A stretch of 64,000 nucleotides of DNA from Siphonodentalium dalli (Eukaryota > Mollusca > Scaphopoda > Gadilida > Siphonodentaliidae). The notes beneath the pieces are model-generated. The model had not been told where the DNA came from, searched no databases, and saw nothing but the letters and a program-made list of their open reading frames with translations. Position 1 is the stretch's first letter; the number at the start of each line of letters is the position of its first letter. Position numbers and translations under genes: made by a program. The stretch lies in assembly GCA_032622095.1 (NCBI GenBank), contig CP136064.1, forward strand, positions 314,001 to 378,000. The letters run 5' to 3'. Of this stretch, positions 13,641 through 26,450 are shown one piece after another.

Positions 13641-16600
13641 ACCAACTTTAAGGGGTATCTGCTATAGACTGGTTACATGGTGGAGTACGGTTGGATATTT
13701 TCAATTTTGCGCATGTTTCTCCATACCGCGCCATGTAAAATCTGGCCATATCCGAATCGGGTTGTCATTTACAATGACTGCAGAAAATAAATATCTTCAT
13801 GTTGGAATGCAAATGTATGTTTAAAGGAACAGATGTATCTCAACTTAAAGGGACATAAGTAACACAGTCACCAACTTTAAGGGGTATCTGCTATAGACTG
13901 GTTCCATGGTGGAGTATGGTTGGATATTTACTATTTGGCGCATGTTTCTCCATACCGCGCCATGTCAAATCTGGCCATATCCGAATCGGGTTGTCATTTA
14001 CAATGACTACAGAAAATATATATCTTCATGTTGGAATGCAAATGTATGTTTAAAGGAACAGATGTATCTCAACTTAAAGGGACATAAGTAACACCGTCAC
14101 CAACTTTAAGGGGTATCTGCTAAGACTGGTTCCATGGTGGAGTACTGTTGTATATTTTCAATTTGGCGCATGTTTTTCCATACCGCGCCATGTCAAATCT
14201 GGCCATATCCGAATCGGGTTGTCATTTACAATGACTACAGAAAATAAATATATTCATGTTGGAATGCAAATGTATGTTTAAAGGAACAGATGTATCTCAA
14301 CTTAAAGGGACATAAGTAACACAGTCACCAACTTAAAGGGGTATCTGCTATAGACTGGTTCCATGGTGGAGTACGGTTGGATATTTTCAATTTGGCGCAT
14401 GTTTCTCCATACCGCGCCATGTCAAATCTGGCCCTATCCGAATCGGGTTGTCATTTACAATGACTGCAGAAAATAAATATCTTCATGTTGGAATGCAAAT
14501 GTATGTTTAAAGGAACAGATGTATCTCAACTTAAAGGGACATAAGTAACACAGTCACCAACTTAAAGAGGTGTCTGATTTAGACTGGTTACATGGTGGAA
14601 TACGGTTGGATATTTTCTATTTGGCGCATGTTTCTCCATACCGCGCCATGTCAAATCTGGCCATATCCGAATCGGGTTGTCATTTACAATGACTACATAA
14701 AATAAATATCTTCATGTTGGAATGCAAATGTATGTTTAAAGGAACAGATGTATCTCAACTTAAAGGGACATAAGTAACACAGTCACCAACTTTAAGGGGT
14801 ATCTGCTATAGACTGGTTCCATGGTGGAGTACGGTTGGATATGTTCTATTTGGCACATGTTTCTCTATACCGCGCCATGTCAAATCTGGCCATATCCGAA
14901 TCGGGTTGTCATTTACAATGACTACAGAAAATAAATATCTTCATGTTGGAATGCAAATGTATGTTTAAAGGAACAGATGTATCTCAACTTAAAGGGACAT
15001 AAGTAACACAGTCACCAACTTTAAGGGGTATCTGCTATAGACTGGTTCCATGGTGGAGTACGGTTGGATATTTTCTATTTGGCGCATGTTTCTCCATACC
15101 GCGCAATGTCAAATCTGGCCATATCCGAATCGGGTTGTCATTTACAATATCTACAGAAAATAAATATCTTCATGTTGGAATGCAAATGTATGTTTAAAGG
15201 AACAGATGTATCTCAACTTAAAGGGACATAAGTAACACCGTCACCAACTTTAAGGGGTATCTGCTATAGACTGGTTCCATGGTGGAGTACTATTGGATAT
15301 TTTCAATTTGGCGCATGTTTCTCCCTACCGCGCCATGTAAAATCTGGCCATATCCGAATCGGGTTGTCATTTACAATGACTACAGAAAATAAATATCTTC
15401 ATGTTGGAATGCAAATGTATGTTTACAGGAACAGATGTATCTCAACTTAAAGGGACATAAGTAACACAGTCAGCAACTTAAAGGGGTATCTGCTATAGAC
15501 TGGTTCCATGGTGGAGTACGGTTGGATATTTTCAATTTGGCGCATGTTTCTCCATACCGCGCCATGTCAAATCTGGCCATATCCGAATCGGGTTGTCATT
15601 TACAATGACTGCAGAAAATATATATCTTCATGTTGGAATGCAAATGTATGTTTAAAGGAACAGATGTATCTCAACTGAAAGGGACATAAGTAACACAGTC
15701 ACCAACTTAATGGGGTATCTGCTATAGACTGGTTCCATGGTGGAGTACGGTTGGATATTTTCAATTTGGCGCATGTTTCTCCATACCGCGCTATGTCAAA
15801 TCTGGCCCTATCCGAATCGGGTTGTCATTTACAATGACTGCAGAAAATATATATCTTCATGGTGGAATGCAAATGTATGTTTAAAGGAACAGATGTATCT
15901 CAACTTAAAGGGACATAAGTAAAACAGTCACCAAGTTTAAGGGGTATCTGCTATAGACTGGTTCCATGGTGGAGTACGGTTGGATATTTTCAATTTGGCG
16001 CATGTTTCTCCATACCGCGCCATGTCAAATCTGGCCATATCCGAATCGGGTTGTCATTTACAATGACTGCAGAAAATATATATCTTCATGTTGGAATGCA
16101 AATGTATGTTTAAAGGAACAGATGTATCTCAACTTAAAGGGACATAAGTAACACAGTCACCAACTTTAAGGGGTATCTGCTATAGACTGGTTACATGGTG
16201 GAGTACGGTTGGATATTTTCAATTTTGCGCATGTTTCTCCATACCGCGCCATGTCAATTCTGGCCATATCCGAATCGGGTTGTCATTTACAATGACTGCA
16301 TAAAATAAATATCTTCATGTTGGAATGCAAATGTATGTTTAAAGAAACAGATGTATCTCAACTTAAAGGGACATAAGTAACACAGTCACCAACTTTAAGG
16401 GGTATCTGCTATAGACTGGTTCCATGGTGGAGTACTGTTGGATATTTTCAATTTGGCGCATGTTTCTCCATACCGCGCCATGTCAAATCTGGCCATATCC
16501 GAATCGGGTTGTCATTTACAATGACTACAGAAAATAAATATCTTCATGTTGGAATGCAAATGTATGTTTAAAGGAACACATGTATCTCAACTTAAAGGGA

Positions 16601-17439
16601 CATAAGTAACACAGTCACCAACTTTAAGGGGTATCTGCTATAGACTGGTTCCATGGTGGAGTACGGTTGGATATTTTCAATTTGGCGCATGTTTTTCCAT
16701 ACCGCGCCATGTCAAATCTGGCCATATCCGAATCGGGTTGTCATTTACAATGACTACAGAAAATAAATATCTTCATGTTGGAAAGCAAATGTATGTTTAA
16801 AGGAACAGATGTATCTCAACTTAAAGGGACATAAGTAACACAGTCACCAACTTAAAGGGGTATCTGCTATAGACTGGTTCCATGGTGGAGTACGGCTGGA
16901 TATTTTCAATTTGGCGCATGTTTCTCCATACCGCGCCATGTCAAATCTGGCCATATCCGAATCGGGTTGTCATTTACAATGACTGCAGAAAATATATATC
17001 TTCATGTTGGAATGCAAATGTATGTTTAAAGGAACAGATGTATCTCAACTTAAAGGGACATAAGTAACACAGTCACCAACTTTAAGGGGTATCTGCTATA
17101 GACTGGTTACATGGTGGAGTACGGTTGGATATTTTCAATTTTGCGCATGTTTCTCCATACCGCGCCATGTCAAATCTGGCCATATCCGAATCGGGTTGTC
17201 ATTTACAATGACTGCAGAAAATAAATATCTTCATGTTGGAATGCAAATGTATGTTTAAAGGAACAGATGTATCTCAACTTAAAGGGACATAAGTAACACA
17301 GTCACCAACTTAAAGAGGTGTCTGATTTAGACTGGTTCCATGGTGGAGTACGGTTGGATATTTTCTATTTGGCGCATGTTTCTCCATACCGCGCCATGTC
17401 AAATCTGGCCATATCCGAATCGGGTTGTCATTTACAATG

Positions 17440-19040
17440 ACTACAGAAAATAAATATCTTCATGTTGGAATGCAAATGTATGTTTAAAGGAACACATGTA
17501 TCTCAACTTAAAGGGACATAAGTAACACAGTCACCAACTTTAAGGGGTATCTGCTATAGACTGGTTCCATGGTGGAGTACGGTTGGATATTTTCAATTTG
17601 GCGCATGTTTTTCCATACCGCGCCATGTCAAATCTGGCCATATCCGAATCGGGTTGTCATTTACAATGACTACAGAAAATAAATATCTTCATGTTGGAAA
17701 GCAAATGTATGTTTAAAGGAACAGATGTATCTCAACTTAAAGGGACATAAGTAACACAGTCACCAACTTAAAGGGGTATCTGCTATAGACTGGTTCCATG
17801 GTGGAGTACGGTTGGATATTTTCAATTTGGCGCATGTTTCTCCATACCGCGCCATGTCAAATCTGGCCATATCCGAATCGGGTTGTTATTTACAATGACT
17901 GCAGAAAATATATATCTTCATGGTGGAATGCAAATGTATGTTTAAAGGAACAGATGTATCTCAACTGAAAGGGACATAAGTAACACAGTCACCAACTTAA
18001 TGGGGTATCTGCTATAGACTGGTTCCATGGTGGAGTACGGTTGGATATTTTCAATTTGGCGCATGTTTCTCCATACCGCGCTATGTCAAATCTGGCCCTA
18101 TCCGAATCGGGTTGTCATTTACAATGACTGCAGAAAATATATATCTTCATGGTGGAATGCAAATGTATGTTTAAAGGAACAGATGTATCTCAACTTAAAG
18201 GGACATAAGTAAAACAGTCACCAACTTTAAGGGGTATCTGCTATAGACTGGTTCCATGGTGAAGTACTGTTGGATATTTTCAATTTGGCGCATGTTTCTC
18301 CATACCGTGCCATGTCAAATCTGGCCATATCCGAATCGGGTTGTCATTTACAATGACTGCAGAAAATATATATCTTCATGTTGGAATGCAAATGTATGTT
18401 TAAAGGAACAGATGTATCTCAACTTAAAGGGACATAAGTAACACAGTCACCAACTTTAAGGGGTATCTGCTATAGACTGGTTACATGGTGGAGTACGGTT
18501 GGATATTTTCAATTTTGCGCATGTTTCTCCATACCGCGCCATGTCAAATCTGGCCATATCCGAATCGGGTTGTCATTTACAATGACTGCATAAAATAAAT
18601 ATCTTCATGTTGGAATGCAAATGTATGTTTAAAGGAACAGATGTATCTCAACTTAAAGGGACATAAGTAACACAGTCACCAACTTAAAGAGGTGTCTGAT
18701 TTAGACTGGTTCCATGGTGGAGTACGGTTGGATATTTTCTATTTGGCGCATGTTTCTCCATACCGCGCCATGTCAAATCTGGCCATATCCGAATCGGGTT
18801 GTCATTTACAATGACTACAGAAAATAAATATCTTCATGTTGGAATGCAAATGTATGTTTAAAGAAACAGATGTATCTCAACTTAAAGGGACATAAGTAAC
18901 ACAGTCACCAACTTTAAGGGGTATCTGCTATAGACTGGTTCCATGGTGGAGTACTGTTGGATATTTTCAATTTGGCGCATGTTTCTCCATACCGCGCCAT
19001 GTCAAATCTGGCCATATCCGAATCGGGTTGTCATTTACAA
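17440..19040 (+). repeat. 7-monomer tandem duplication, copy A (~1602 bp)
   Basis: Offset 1602 bp (7 x 229 minus the 1 bp deletion at about 19714, CGGGTGTCAT). Matching landmarks are the GGTGAAGTACTG monomer with CCGTGCC (18256 and 19858), GCATAAAATAAAT (18590 and 20190), AAAGAAACAG (18861 and 20463) and GAACACATG (19094 and 20695). The match continues to about 19400 in the left register, so slightly more than two copies are present. Limits are approximate. Confidence 0.78.
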
Positions 19041-20985
19041 TGACTACAGAAAATAAATATCTTCATGTTGGAATGCAAATGTATGTTTAAAGGAACACAT
19101 GTATCTCAACTTAAAGGGACATAAGTAACACAGTCACCAACTTTAAGGGGTATCTGCTATAGACTGGTTCCATGGTGGAGTACGGTTGGATATTTTCAAT
19201 TTGGCGCATGTTTTTCCATACCGCGCCATGTCAAATCTGGCCATATCCGAATCGGGTTGTCATTTACAATGACTACAGAAAATAAATATCTTCATGTTGG
19301 AAAGCAAATGTATGTTTAAAGGAACAGATGTATCTCAACTTAAAGGGACATAAGTAACACAGTCACCAACTTAAAGGGGTATCTGCTATAGACTGGTTCC
19401 ATGGTGGAGTACGGTTGGATATTTTCAATTTGGCGCATGTTTCTCCATTCCGCGCCATGTCAAATCTGGCCATATCCGAATCGGGTTGTTATTTACAATG
19501 ACTGCAGAAAATATATATCTTCATGGTGGAATGCAAATGTATGTTTAAAGGAACAGATGTATCTCAACTGAAAGGGACATAAGTAACACAGTCACCAACT
19601 TAATGGGGTATCTGCTATAGACTGGTTCCATGGTGGAGTACGGTTGGATATTTTCAATTTGGCGCATGTTTCTCCATACCGCGCTATGTCAAATCTGGCC
19701 CTATCCGAATCGGGTGTCATTTACAATGACTGCAGAAAATATATATCTTCATGGTGGAATGCAAATGTATGTTTAAAGGAACAGATGTATCTCAACTTAA
19801 AGGGACATAAGTAAAACAGTCACCAACTTTAAGGGGTATCTGCTATAGACTGGTTCCATGGTGAAGTACTGTTGGATATTTTCAATTTGGCGCATGTTTC
19901 TCCATACCGTGCCATGTCAAATCTGGCCATATCCGAATCGGGTTGTCATTTACAATGACTGCAGAAAATATATATCTTCATGTTGGAATGCAAATGTATG
20001 TTTAAAGGAACAGATGTATCTCAACTTAAAGGGACATAAGTAACACAGTCACCAACTTTAAGGGGTATCTGCTATAGACTGGTTACATGGTGGAGTACGG
20101 TTGGATATTTTCAATTTTGCGCATGTTTCTCCATACCGCGCCATGTCAAATCTGGCCATATCCGAATCGGGTTGTCATTTACAATGACTGCATAAAATAA
20201 ATATCTTCATGTTGGAATGCAAATGTATGTTTAAAGGAACAGATGTATCTCAACTTAAAGGGACATAAGTAACACAGTCACCAACTTAAAGAGGTGTCTG
20301 ATTTAGACTGGTTCCATGGTGGAGTACGGTTGGATATTTTCTATTTGGCGCATTTTTCTCCATACCGCGCCATGTCAAATCTGGCCATATCCGAATCGGG
20401 TTGTCATTTACAATGACTACAGAAAATAAATATCTTCATGTTGGAATGCAAATGTATGTTTAAAGAAACAGATGTATCTCAACTTAAAGGGACATAAGTA
20501 ACACAGTCACCAACTTTAAGGGGTATCTGCTATAGACTGGTTCCATGGTGGAGTACTGTTGGATATTTTCAATTTGGCGCATGTTTCTCCATACCGCGCC
20601 ATGTCAAATCTGGCCATATCCGAATCGGGTTGTCATTTACAATGACTACAGAAAATAAATATCTTCATGTTGGAATGCAAATGTATGTTTAAAGGAACAC
20701 ATGTATCTCAACTTAAAGGGACATAAGTAACACAGTCACCAACTTTAAGGGGTATCTGCTATAGACTGGTTCCATGGTGGAGTACGGTTGGATATTTTCA
20801 ATTTGGCGCATGTTTTTCCATACCGCGCCATGTCAAATCTGGCCATATCCGAATCGGGTTGTCATTTACAATGACTACAGAAAATAAATATCTTCATGTT
20901 GGAAAGCAAATGTATGTTTAAAGGAACAGATGTATCTCATCTTAAAGGGACATAAGTAACACAGTCACCAACTTAAAGGGGTATC
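19041..20985 (+). repeat. 7-monomer tandem duplication, copy B plus partial
   Basis: Second copy of the 7-monomer unit and its overrun. It has private changes relative to copy A: CCATTCCGCG near 19447, the 1 bp deletion near 19714 and GCGCATTTTTCTCC near 20350. It ends at the GGCTGG monomer at 21003, where the left copy has GGTTGG. Its right part is then re-duplicated in the 4-monomer unit, so the two events are nested and can be ordered (7-mer first, 4-mer later). Confidence 0.75.
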
Positions 20986-21120
20986 TGCTATAGACTGGTT
21001 CCATGGTGGAGTACGGCTGGATATTTTCAATTTGGCGCATGTTTCTCCATACCGCGCAATGTCAAATCTGGCCATATCCGAATCGGGTTGTCATTTACAA
21101 TGACTGCAGAAAATATATAT
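20205..21120 (+). repeat. 4-monomer tandem duplication, copy A (916 bp)
   Basis: Exact offset of 916 bp (4 x 229). Two otherwise private variants are shared by both copies: GCGCATTTTTCTCC (20351 and 21267) and TCTCATCTTAAAGG (20936 and 21852). So are the GGCTGG monomers with GCGCAATGTC (21003 and 21919). Sharing of private variants makes this one of the youngest-looking events in the window. Confidence 0.85.
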
Positions 21121-22111
21121 CTTCATGTTGGAATGCAAATGTATGTTTAAAGGAACAGATGTATCTCAACTTAAAGGGACATAAGTAACACAGTCACCAA
21201 CTTAAAGAGGTGTCTGATTTAGACTGGTTCCATGGTGGAGTACGGTTGGATATTTTCTATTTGGCGCATTTTTCTCCATACCGCGCCATGTCAAATCTGG
21301 CCATATCCGAATCGGGTTGTCATTTACAATGACTACAGAAAATAAATATCTTCATGTTGGAATGCAAATGTATGTTTAAAGAAACAGATGTATCTCAACT
21401 TAAAGGGACATAAGTAACACAGTCACCAACTTTAAGGGGTATCTGCTATAGACTGGTTCCATGGTGGAGTACTGTTGGATATTTTCAATTTGGCGCATGT
21501 TTCTCCATACCGCGCCATGTCAAATCTGGCCATATCCGAATCGGGTTGTCATTTACAATGACTACAGAAAATAAATATCTTCATGTTGGAATGCAAATGT
21601 ATGTTTAAAGGAACACATGTATCTCAACTTAAAGGGACATAAGTAACACAGTCACCAACTTTAAGGGGTATCTGCTATAGACTGGTTCCATGGTGGAGTA
21701 CGGTTGGATATTTTCAATTTGGCGCATGTTTTTCCATACCGCGCCATGTCAAATCTGGCCATATCCGAATCGGGTTGTCATTTACAATGACTACAGAAAA
21801 TAAATATCTTCATGTTGGAAAGCAAATGTATGTTTAAAGGAACAGATGTATCTCATCTTAAAGGGACATAAGTAACACAGTCACCAACTTAAAGGGGTAT
21901 CTGCTATAGACTGGTTCCATGGTGGAGTACGGCTGGATATTTTCAATTTGGCGCATGTTTCTCCATACCGCGCAATGTCAAATCTGGCCATATCCGAATC
22001 GGGTTGTCATTTACAATGACTGCAGAAAATATATATCTTCATGTTGGAATGCAAATGTATGTTTAAAGGAACAGATGTATCTCAACTTAAAGGGACATAA
22101 GTAACACAGTC
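21121..22111 (+). repeat. 4-monomer tandem duplication, copy B (916 bp)
   Basis: Second 916 bp copy. It ends near 22111, where CTTTAAGGGG follows instead of CTTAAAGAGG. I saw no mismatch between copies A and B by eye. Confidence 0.85.
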
Positions 22112-25049
22112 ACCAACTTTAAGGGGTATCTGCTATAGACTGGTTACATGGTGGAGTACGGTTGGATATTTTCAATTTTGCGCATGTTTCTCCATACCGC
22201 GCCATGTCAAATCTGGCCATATCCGAATCGGGTTGTCATTTACAATGACTGCAGAAAATAAATATCTTCATGTTGGAATGCAAATGTATGTTTAAAGGAA
22301 CAGATGTATCTCAACTTAAAGGGACATAAGTAACACAGTCAACAACTTAAAGAGGTGTCTGATTTAGACTGGTTCCATGGTGGAGTACGGTTGGATATTT
22401 TCTATTTGGCGCATGTTTCTCCATACCGCGCCATGTCAAATCTGGCCATATCCGAATCGGGTTGTCATTTACAATGACTGCAGAAAATAAATATCTTCAT
22501 GTTGGAATGCAAATGTATGTTTAAAGGAACAGATGTATCTCAACTTAAAGGGACATAAGTAACACAGTCACCAACTTAAAGAGGTGTCTGATTTAGACTG
22601 GTTCCATGGTGGAGTACGGTTGGATATTTTCTATTTGGCGCATGTTTCTCCATACCGCGCCATGTCAAATCTGGCCATATCCGAATCGGGTTGTCATTTA
22701 CAATGACTACAGAAAATAAATATCTTCATGTTGGAATGCAAATGTATGTTTAAAGGAACACATGTATCTCAACTTAAAGGGACATAAGTAACACAGTCAC
22801 CAACTTTAAGGGGTATCTGCTATAGACTGGTTCCATGGTGGAGTACGGTTGGATATTTTCAATTTGGCGCATGTTTTTCCATACCGCGCCATGTCAAATC
22901 TGGCCATATCCGAATCGGGTTGTCATTTACAATGACTACAGAAAATAAATATCTTCATGTTGGAAAGCAAATGTATGTTTAAAGGAACAGATGTATCTCA
23001 ACTTAAAGGGACATAAGTAACACAGTCACCAACTTAAAGGGGTATCTGCTATAGACTGGTTCCATGGTGGAGTACGGTTGGATATTTTCAATTTGGCGCA
23101 TGTTTCTCCATACCGCGCCATGTCAAATCTGGCCATATCCGAATCGGGTTGTTATTTACAATGACTGCAGAAAATATATATCTTCATGGTGGAATGCAAA
23201 TGTATGTTTAAAGGAACAGATGTATCTCAACTGAAAGGGACATAAGTAACACAGTCACCAACTTAATGGGGTATCTGCTATAGACTGGTTCCATGGTGGA
23301 GTACGGTTGGATATTTTCAATTTGGCGCATGTTTCTCCATACCGCGCTATGTCAAATCTGGCCCTATCCGAATCGGGTTGTCATTTACAATGACTGCAGA
23401 AAATATATATCTTCATGGTGGAATGCAAATGTATGTTTAAAGGAACAGATGTATCTCAACTTAAAGGGACATAAGTAAAACAGTCACCAACTTTAAGGGG
23501 TATCTGCTATAGACTGGTTCCATGGTGAAGTACGGTTGGATATTTTCAATTTGGCGCATGTTTCTCCATACCGTGCCATGTCAAATCTGGCCATATCCGA
23601 ATCGGGTTGTCATTTACAATGACTGCAGAAAATATATATCTTCATGTTGGAATGCAAATGTATGTTTAAAGGAACAGATGTATCTCAACTTAAAGGGACA
23701 TAAGTAACACAGTCACCAACTTTAAGGGGTATCTGCTATAGACTGGTTACATGGTGGAGTACGGTTGGATATTTTCAATTTTGCGCATGTTTCTCCATAC
23801 CGCGCCATGTCAAATCTGGCCATATCCGAATCGGGTTGTCATTTACAATGACTGCATAAAATAAATATCTTCATGTTGGAATGCAAATGTATGTTTAAAG
23901 GAACAGATGTATCTCAACTTAAAGGGACATAAGTAACACAGTCACCAACTTAAAGAGGTGTCTGATTTAGACTGGTTCCATGGTGGAGTACGGTTGGATA
24001 TTTTCTATTTGGCGCATGTTTCTCCATACCGCGCCATGTCAAATCTGGCCATATCCGAATCGGGTTGTCATTTACAATGACTACAGAAAATAAATATCTT
24101 CATGTTGGAATGCAAATGTATGTTTAAAGAAACAGATGTATCTCAACTTAAAGGGACATAAGTAACACAGTCACCAACTTTAAGGGGTATCTGCTATAGA
24201 CTGGTTCCATGGTGGAGTACTGTTGGATATTTTCAATTTGGCGCATGTTTCTCCATACCGCGCCATGTCAAATCTGGCCATATCCGAATCGGGTTGTCAT
24301 TTACAATGACTACAGAAAATAAATATCTTCATGTTGGAATGCAAATGTATGTTTAAAGGAACACATGTATCTCAACTTAAAGGGACATAAGTAACACAGT
24401 CACCAACTTTAAGGGGTATCTGCTATAGACTGGTTCCATGGTGGAGTACGGTTGGATATTTTCAATTTGGCGCATGTTTTTCCATACCGCGCCATGTCAA
24501 ATCTAGCCATATCCGAATCGGGTTGTCATTTACAATGACTACAGAAAATAAATATCTTCATGTTGGAAAGCAAATGTATGTTTAAAGGAACAGATGTATC
24601 TCAACTTAAAGGGACATAAGTAACACAGTCACCAACTTAAAGGGGTATCTGCTATAGACTGGTTCCATGGTGGAGTACGGCTGGATATTTTCAATTTGGC
24701 GCATGTTTCTCCATACCGCGCCATGTCAAATCTGGCCATATCCGAATCGGGTTGTCATTTACAATGACTGCAGAAAATATATATCTTCATGTTGGAATGC
24801 AAATGTATGTTTAAAGGAACAGATGTATCTCAACTTAAAGGGACATAAGTAACACAGTCACCAACTTTAAGGGGTATCTGCTATAGACTGGTTACATGGT
24901 GGAGTACGGTTGGATATTTTCAATTTTGCGCATGTTTCTCCATACCGCGCCATGTCAAATCTGGCCATATCCGAATCGGGTTGTCATTTACAATGACTGC
25001 AGAAAATAAATATCTTCATGTTGGAATGCAAATGTATGTTTAAAGGAAC

Positions 25050-26450
25050 AGATGTATCTCAACTTAAAGGGACATAAGTAACACAGTCAACAACTTAAAG
25101 AGGTGTCTGATTTAGACTGGTTCCATGGTGGAGTACGGTTGGATATTTTCTATTTGGCGCATGTTTCTCCATACCGCGCCATGTCAAATCTGGCCATATC
25201 CGAATCGGGTTGTCATTTACAATGACTACAGAAAATAAATATCTTCATGTTGGAATGCAAATGTATGTTTAAAGGAACACATGTATCTCAACTTAAAGGG
25301 ACATAAGTAACACAGTCACCAACTTTAAGGGGTATCTGCTATAGACTGGTTCCATGGTGGAGTACGGTTGGATATTTTCAATTTGGCGCATGTTTTTCCA
25401 TACCGCGCCATGTCAAATCTGGCCATATCCGAATCGGGTTGTCATTTACAATGACTACAGAAAATAAATATCTTCATGTTGGAAAGCAAATGTATGTTTA
25501 AAGGAACAGATGTATCTCAACTTAAAGGGACATAAGTAACACAGTCACCAACTTAAAGGGGTATCTGCTATAGACTGGTTCCATGGTGGAGTACGGTTGG
25601 ATATTTTCAATTTGGCGCATGTTTCTCCATACCGCGCCATGTCAAATCTGGCCATATCCGAATCGGGTTGTTATTTACAATGACTGCAGAAAATATATAT
25701 CTTCATGGTGGAATGCAAATGTATGTTTAAAGGAACAGATGTATCTCAACTGAAAGGGACATAAGTAACACAGTCAACAACTTAAAGAGGTGTCTGATTT
25801 AGACTGGTTCCATGGTGGAGTACGGTTGGATATTTTCTATTTGGCGCATGTTTCTCCATACCGCGCCATGTCAAATCTGGCCATATCCGAATCGGGTTGT
25901 CATTTACAATGACTACAGAAAATAAATATCTTCATGTTGGAATGCAAATGTATGTTTAAAGGAACACATGTATCTCAACTTAAAGGGACATAAGTAACAC
26001 AGTCACCAACTTTAAGGGGTATCTGCTATAGACTGGTTCCATGGTGGAGTACGGTTGGATATTTTCAATTTGGCGCATGTTTTTCCATACCGCGCCATGT
26101 CAAATCTGGCCATATCCGAATCGGGTTGTCATTTACAATGACTACAGAAAATAAATATCTTCATGTTGGAAAGCAAATGTATGTTTAAAGGAACAGATGT
26201 ATCTCAACTTAAAGGGACATAAGTAACACAGTCACCAACTTAAAGGGGTATCTGCTATAGACTGGTTCCATGGTGGAGTACGGTTGGATATTTTCAATTT
26301 GGCGCATGTTTCTCCATACCGCGCCATGTCAAATCTGGCCATATCCGAATCGGGTTGTTATTTACAATGACTGCAGAAAATATATATCTTCATGGTGGAA
26401 TGCAAATGTATGTTTAAAGGAACAGATGTATCTCAACTGAAAGGGACATA
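25050..26450 (+). repeat. 3-monomer tandem duplication, two copies (687 bp offset)
   Basis: CAGTCAACAAC with the AAGAGGTG monomer, then a GAACACATG monomer, then a GGAAAGCAAATG monomer, then GGTTGTTATT with CTGAAAGGG, occurs starting near 25086 and again near 25773, exactly 3 x 229 apart. The copies meet at about 25737-25760. The second copy then continues into the CTTAATGGGG and CGCGCTATGTC monomers, while the first is cut short there. This short event also supplies the left end of the 11-monomer unit. Confidence 0.8.

Larger units (their letters stand above)
1..15735 (+). repeat. Array block 1 (16-mer and 13-mer duplications)
   Basis: This block is set apart by variants not seen further right. 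ACACCGTCACC replaces ACACAGTCACC in many monomers (for example near 832, 1745, 2884, 5401, 8371, 11345, 13637 and 15238). GTTTACAGG, ATGTAAAATC, TTTGGAGCATG and the 1 bp-shorter GGCTGCAAATAT monomers are also confined here. It contains 11 of the 14 deletions in the window. The AAGAGGTGTCTGATTT class is rare here (about five copies: near 391, 4040, 7695, 10671 and 14565), marking one position per higher-order unit. The right limit is approximate. Confidence 0.8.
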
